8,664 nt of DNA from positions 1-8,664 of the forward strand of contig CAZGKF010000079.1 of the NCBI GenBank assembly GCA_964526475.1. Direction: 5' to 3'. How positions within the stretch are numbered: the stretch's first letter is position 1; the number at the start of each line of letters is the position of its first letter. Under the pieces are notes generated by a model that was not told the origin of the DNA, made no database searches, and saw only the letters and a list, made by a program, of their open reading frames with translations. Made by a program: the position numbers and the translations under genes. Source of the stretch: CAYVTV01 sp964526475. GTDB taxonomy: Bacteria; Bacteroidota; Bacteroidia; Bacteroidales; GCA-2748055. Positions 7,721 to 8,664 of this stretch are shown one piece after another.

Positions 7721-8060
7721 ATGAAACAAAGGTTATCCTTATTAATTCTGATAGTTCTTCAGGGATTATTTATTTTCAGTTGTAAACAGGCTGATAACAA
7801 GCTGACAGAAATGGAGAAAGAGGAAGGTTGGAAATTGCTGTTCGACGGAAAAACGCTGGAAGGCTGGCGCGATTATCTTGGAGAAGCCATAGCGGGTCCA
7901 TGGAAAGTGGAAAAGGGAGTATTAACTGCTTTAGGTCAGGGAAGTGACAGCACTGAATGATGCAAAGATTGGCCAGGGTCATGGACGTATATTATTGCAA
8001 ATCCATAAAGGCCATGACGTTAAAATACGATGGAAAAACATTCACTTAAAAGAGTTGTAA
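7721..8060 (+). pseudogene. DUF1080 (3-keto-disaccharide hydrolase family) lipoprotein, internally deleted
   Basis: An open frame at 7721-7960 encodes 79 residues: a lipoprotein signal with IFSC lipobox (Cys21), then the typical start of a DUF1080/PF06439 domain, GWKLLFDGKTLEGWRD (36-51) and GPWKVEKGVLTALG (59-72). It stops at TGA 7958-7960. Eight bases on, in another frame, codons 7968-8060 read IGQGHGRILLQIHKG and continue to a KNIHLKEL ending, which resembles the last strands of the same family (GHI.LQDHG...FRNIKI.EL). The middle of the domain, normally well over 100 residues, is gone and the ends are out of frame, so this is a deletion product and not a simple frameshift. Intact members are exported beta-sandwich enzymes acting on keto-glycosides, often encoded beside Gfo/Idh/MocA oxidoreductases as here. 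A short lipoprotein could still be made, but with no working domain. Confidence 0.85.
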
Positions 8061-8205
8061 TATTCAGGTTATTTAGACTGAAGGCTGAAGACTGTTAGAA
8101 TTTCCGTAAAGACAGAATCATCGCAAGCAGGTTAAACAACTCCTTTTTTAGTAAAGTCTGGTATATTCCTACAGTCTATCAACCTATAACCTAAATAACT
8201 GAATA
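8061..8205. repeat. Imperfect inverted repeat with internal 7-bp tandem repeat
   Basis: TATTCAGGTTATTTAG (8061-8076) is the inverse of CTAAATAACTGAATA (8191-8205) apart from one extra G. Just inside, TAGACTG (8074-8080) is the inverse of CAGTCTA (8172-8178). Within the left part, ACTGAAG, GCTGAAG and ACTG (8077-8094) form a short tandem repeat. No coding potential is seen between the arms. It begins immediately after the stop of the DUF1080 relic. It looks like a non-coding intergenic repeat element; a mobile origin is only a guess. Confidence 0.6.
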
Positions 8206-8252
8206 GTTACAAAGAGTTAAATAAAATCTAATATTGTGTTAACAAAACTTAT

Positions 8253-8279
8253 TTTGCTCAAATGAAAATCATACATTTG
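8253..8279 (+). promoter_or_regulatory. Bacteroidota-type promoter for the deacetylase gene
   Basis: TACATTTG (8272-8279) is a perfect match to the Bacteroidota -7 consensus TAnnTTTG. A TTTG (8253-8256) lies upstream as a possible -33 element, but the 15-base gap is shorter than the roughly 17-23 usual. Transcription would start a few bases after 8279, leaving a leader of about 45 bases before the ATG at 8329. The flanks are AT-rich and no Shine-Dalgarno sequence is present, as is normal for the phylum. Confidence 0.5.
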
Positions 8280-8328
8280 CTAATACTTATTCTCATTATA
8301 TTCAAACAATTCAAAAACCCAGTTTAAT

Positions 8329-8664
8329 ATGTATAAAAATTTAATATTATTTATGGCCTTAACTGTGAGCCTGTCAGGGTCATTGTCACATGCTCAGACT
8401 AATCCCGAAGATAAACTGCATATCGTTGTCATTGGTGCACATCCCGATGATGGGGAAAAAGTAGGGGGAACAGCTTACAAATGGGCCCGGATGGGACACG
8501 ATGTATTAATAGTTTCCCTTACTAACGGGGGTAAAGGTCATCAGTCAATAAAGGCAAAAGAACTTGCTAAAATCCGACGGGAGGAAGCAAGAAAGGCTGG
8601 TGAAGTCATTGGTGTGCGTTATATTACACTTGATATTCCGGATGGAGAGCTTATGCCGACCTAT
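8329..8664 (+). CDS. Secreted PIG-L/LmbE-family deacetylase, N-terminal part (runs off window)
   Basis: The frame is open from ATG 8329 to the window end, giving 112 residues and no stop. Residues 1-23 form a signal peptide: Lys3, hydrophobic core, probable cleavage after SHAQ. The mature part opens with a Rossmann-like strand and the family signature GAHPDD (36-41). By comparison with MshB-type enzymes, His38 and Asp41 would be zinc ligands and Asp40 the catalytic base; the third ligand lies beyond the window. GGTAYKWARMGHDV (47-60), TNGGKGHQS and RREEARKAGEVIGV follow as in the family. Members remove N-acetyl or similar groups from amino sugars such as GlcNAc conjugates. Export suggests action on extracellular or periplasmic glycans. 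Total length is unknown; some secreted members carry long C-terminal extensions. Confidence 0.92.
   Translation, partial: MYKNLILFMALTVSLSGSLSHAQTNPEDKLHIVVIGAHPDDGEKVGGTAYKWARMGHDVLIVSLTNGGKGHQSIKAKELAKIRREEARKAGEVIGVRYITLDIPDGELMPTY

Noticed and set aside
8061..8328. Small gene or tRNA in the gap before the deacetylase
   Set aside because: No cloverleaf or sustained coding frame is visible; only repeats and a promoter-like sequence.

Overview
The window looks like chromosomal DNA from a member of the Bacteroidota, probably a free-living or environmental polysaccharide degrader. The DNA is moderately AT-rich. Genes begin after A/T-rich leaders without clear Shine-Dalgarno sequences. One upstream region carries a perfect TAnnTTTG -7 element of the Bacteroidota type. 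The gene content also fits: a Tat-exported Gfo/Idh/MocA oxidoreductase, a DUF1080 lipoprotein relic and a secreted PIG-L/LmbE-type deacetylase. The genus cannot be read from the sequence.

Positions 1-164 are a non-coding, repeat-rich leader: two identical 30-bp copies 101 bp apart, separated by GC-rich palindromes. Positions 165-6017 form a compact four-gene plus-strand operon for a tripartite RND efflux pump: a TolC-type outer-membrane channel (165-1457), a lipoprotein-like membrane-fusion adaptor (1471-2538), a 1042-residue HAE1-type RND pump (2585-5713), and, 10 bp later, a 97-residue protein that looks like a divergent PII-like regulator (5724-6017). The first three would assemble into one proton-driven pump across both membranes. 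The fourth is the most unusual member and may sense a ligand and modulate the pump.

Positions 6131-8664 belong to a different theme, exported carbohydrate or glycoside metabolism. A Tat-dependent oxidoreductase (6131-7507) is followed by a 213-bp intergenic region dense in secondary structure: a canonical G-quadruplex motif, a 9-bp inverted repeat around it and a perfect 13-bp hairpin. Next comes a DUF1080 (3-keto-glycoside hydrolase-type) lipoprotein gene that has lost its middle: the N-terminus (7721-7960) and the last ~30 codons in another frame (7968-8060) remain, which marks a pseudogene. A second intergenic region (8061-8328) holds an imperfect inverted repeat, a short tandem repeat and a likely promoter. 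The window ends inside a secreted PIG-L/LmbE family deacetylase (8329 to beyond 8664).

The best candidates for a second look are the PII-like protein tied to the efflux operon, the structured intergenic region at 7521-7676, and the internally deleted DUF1080 gene.
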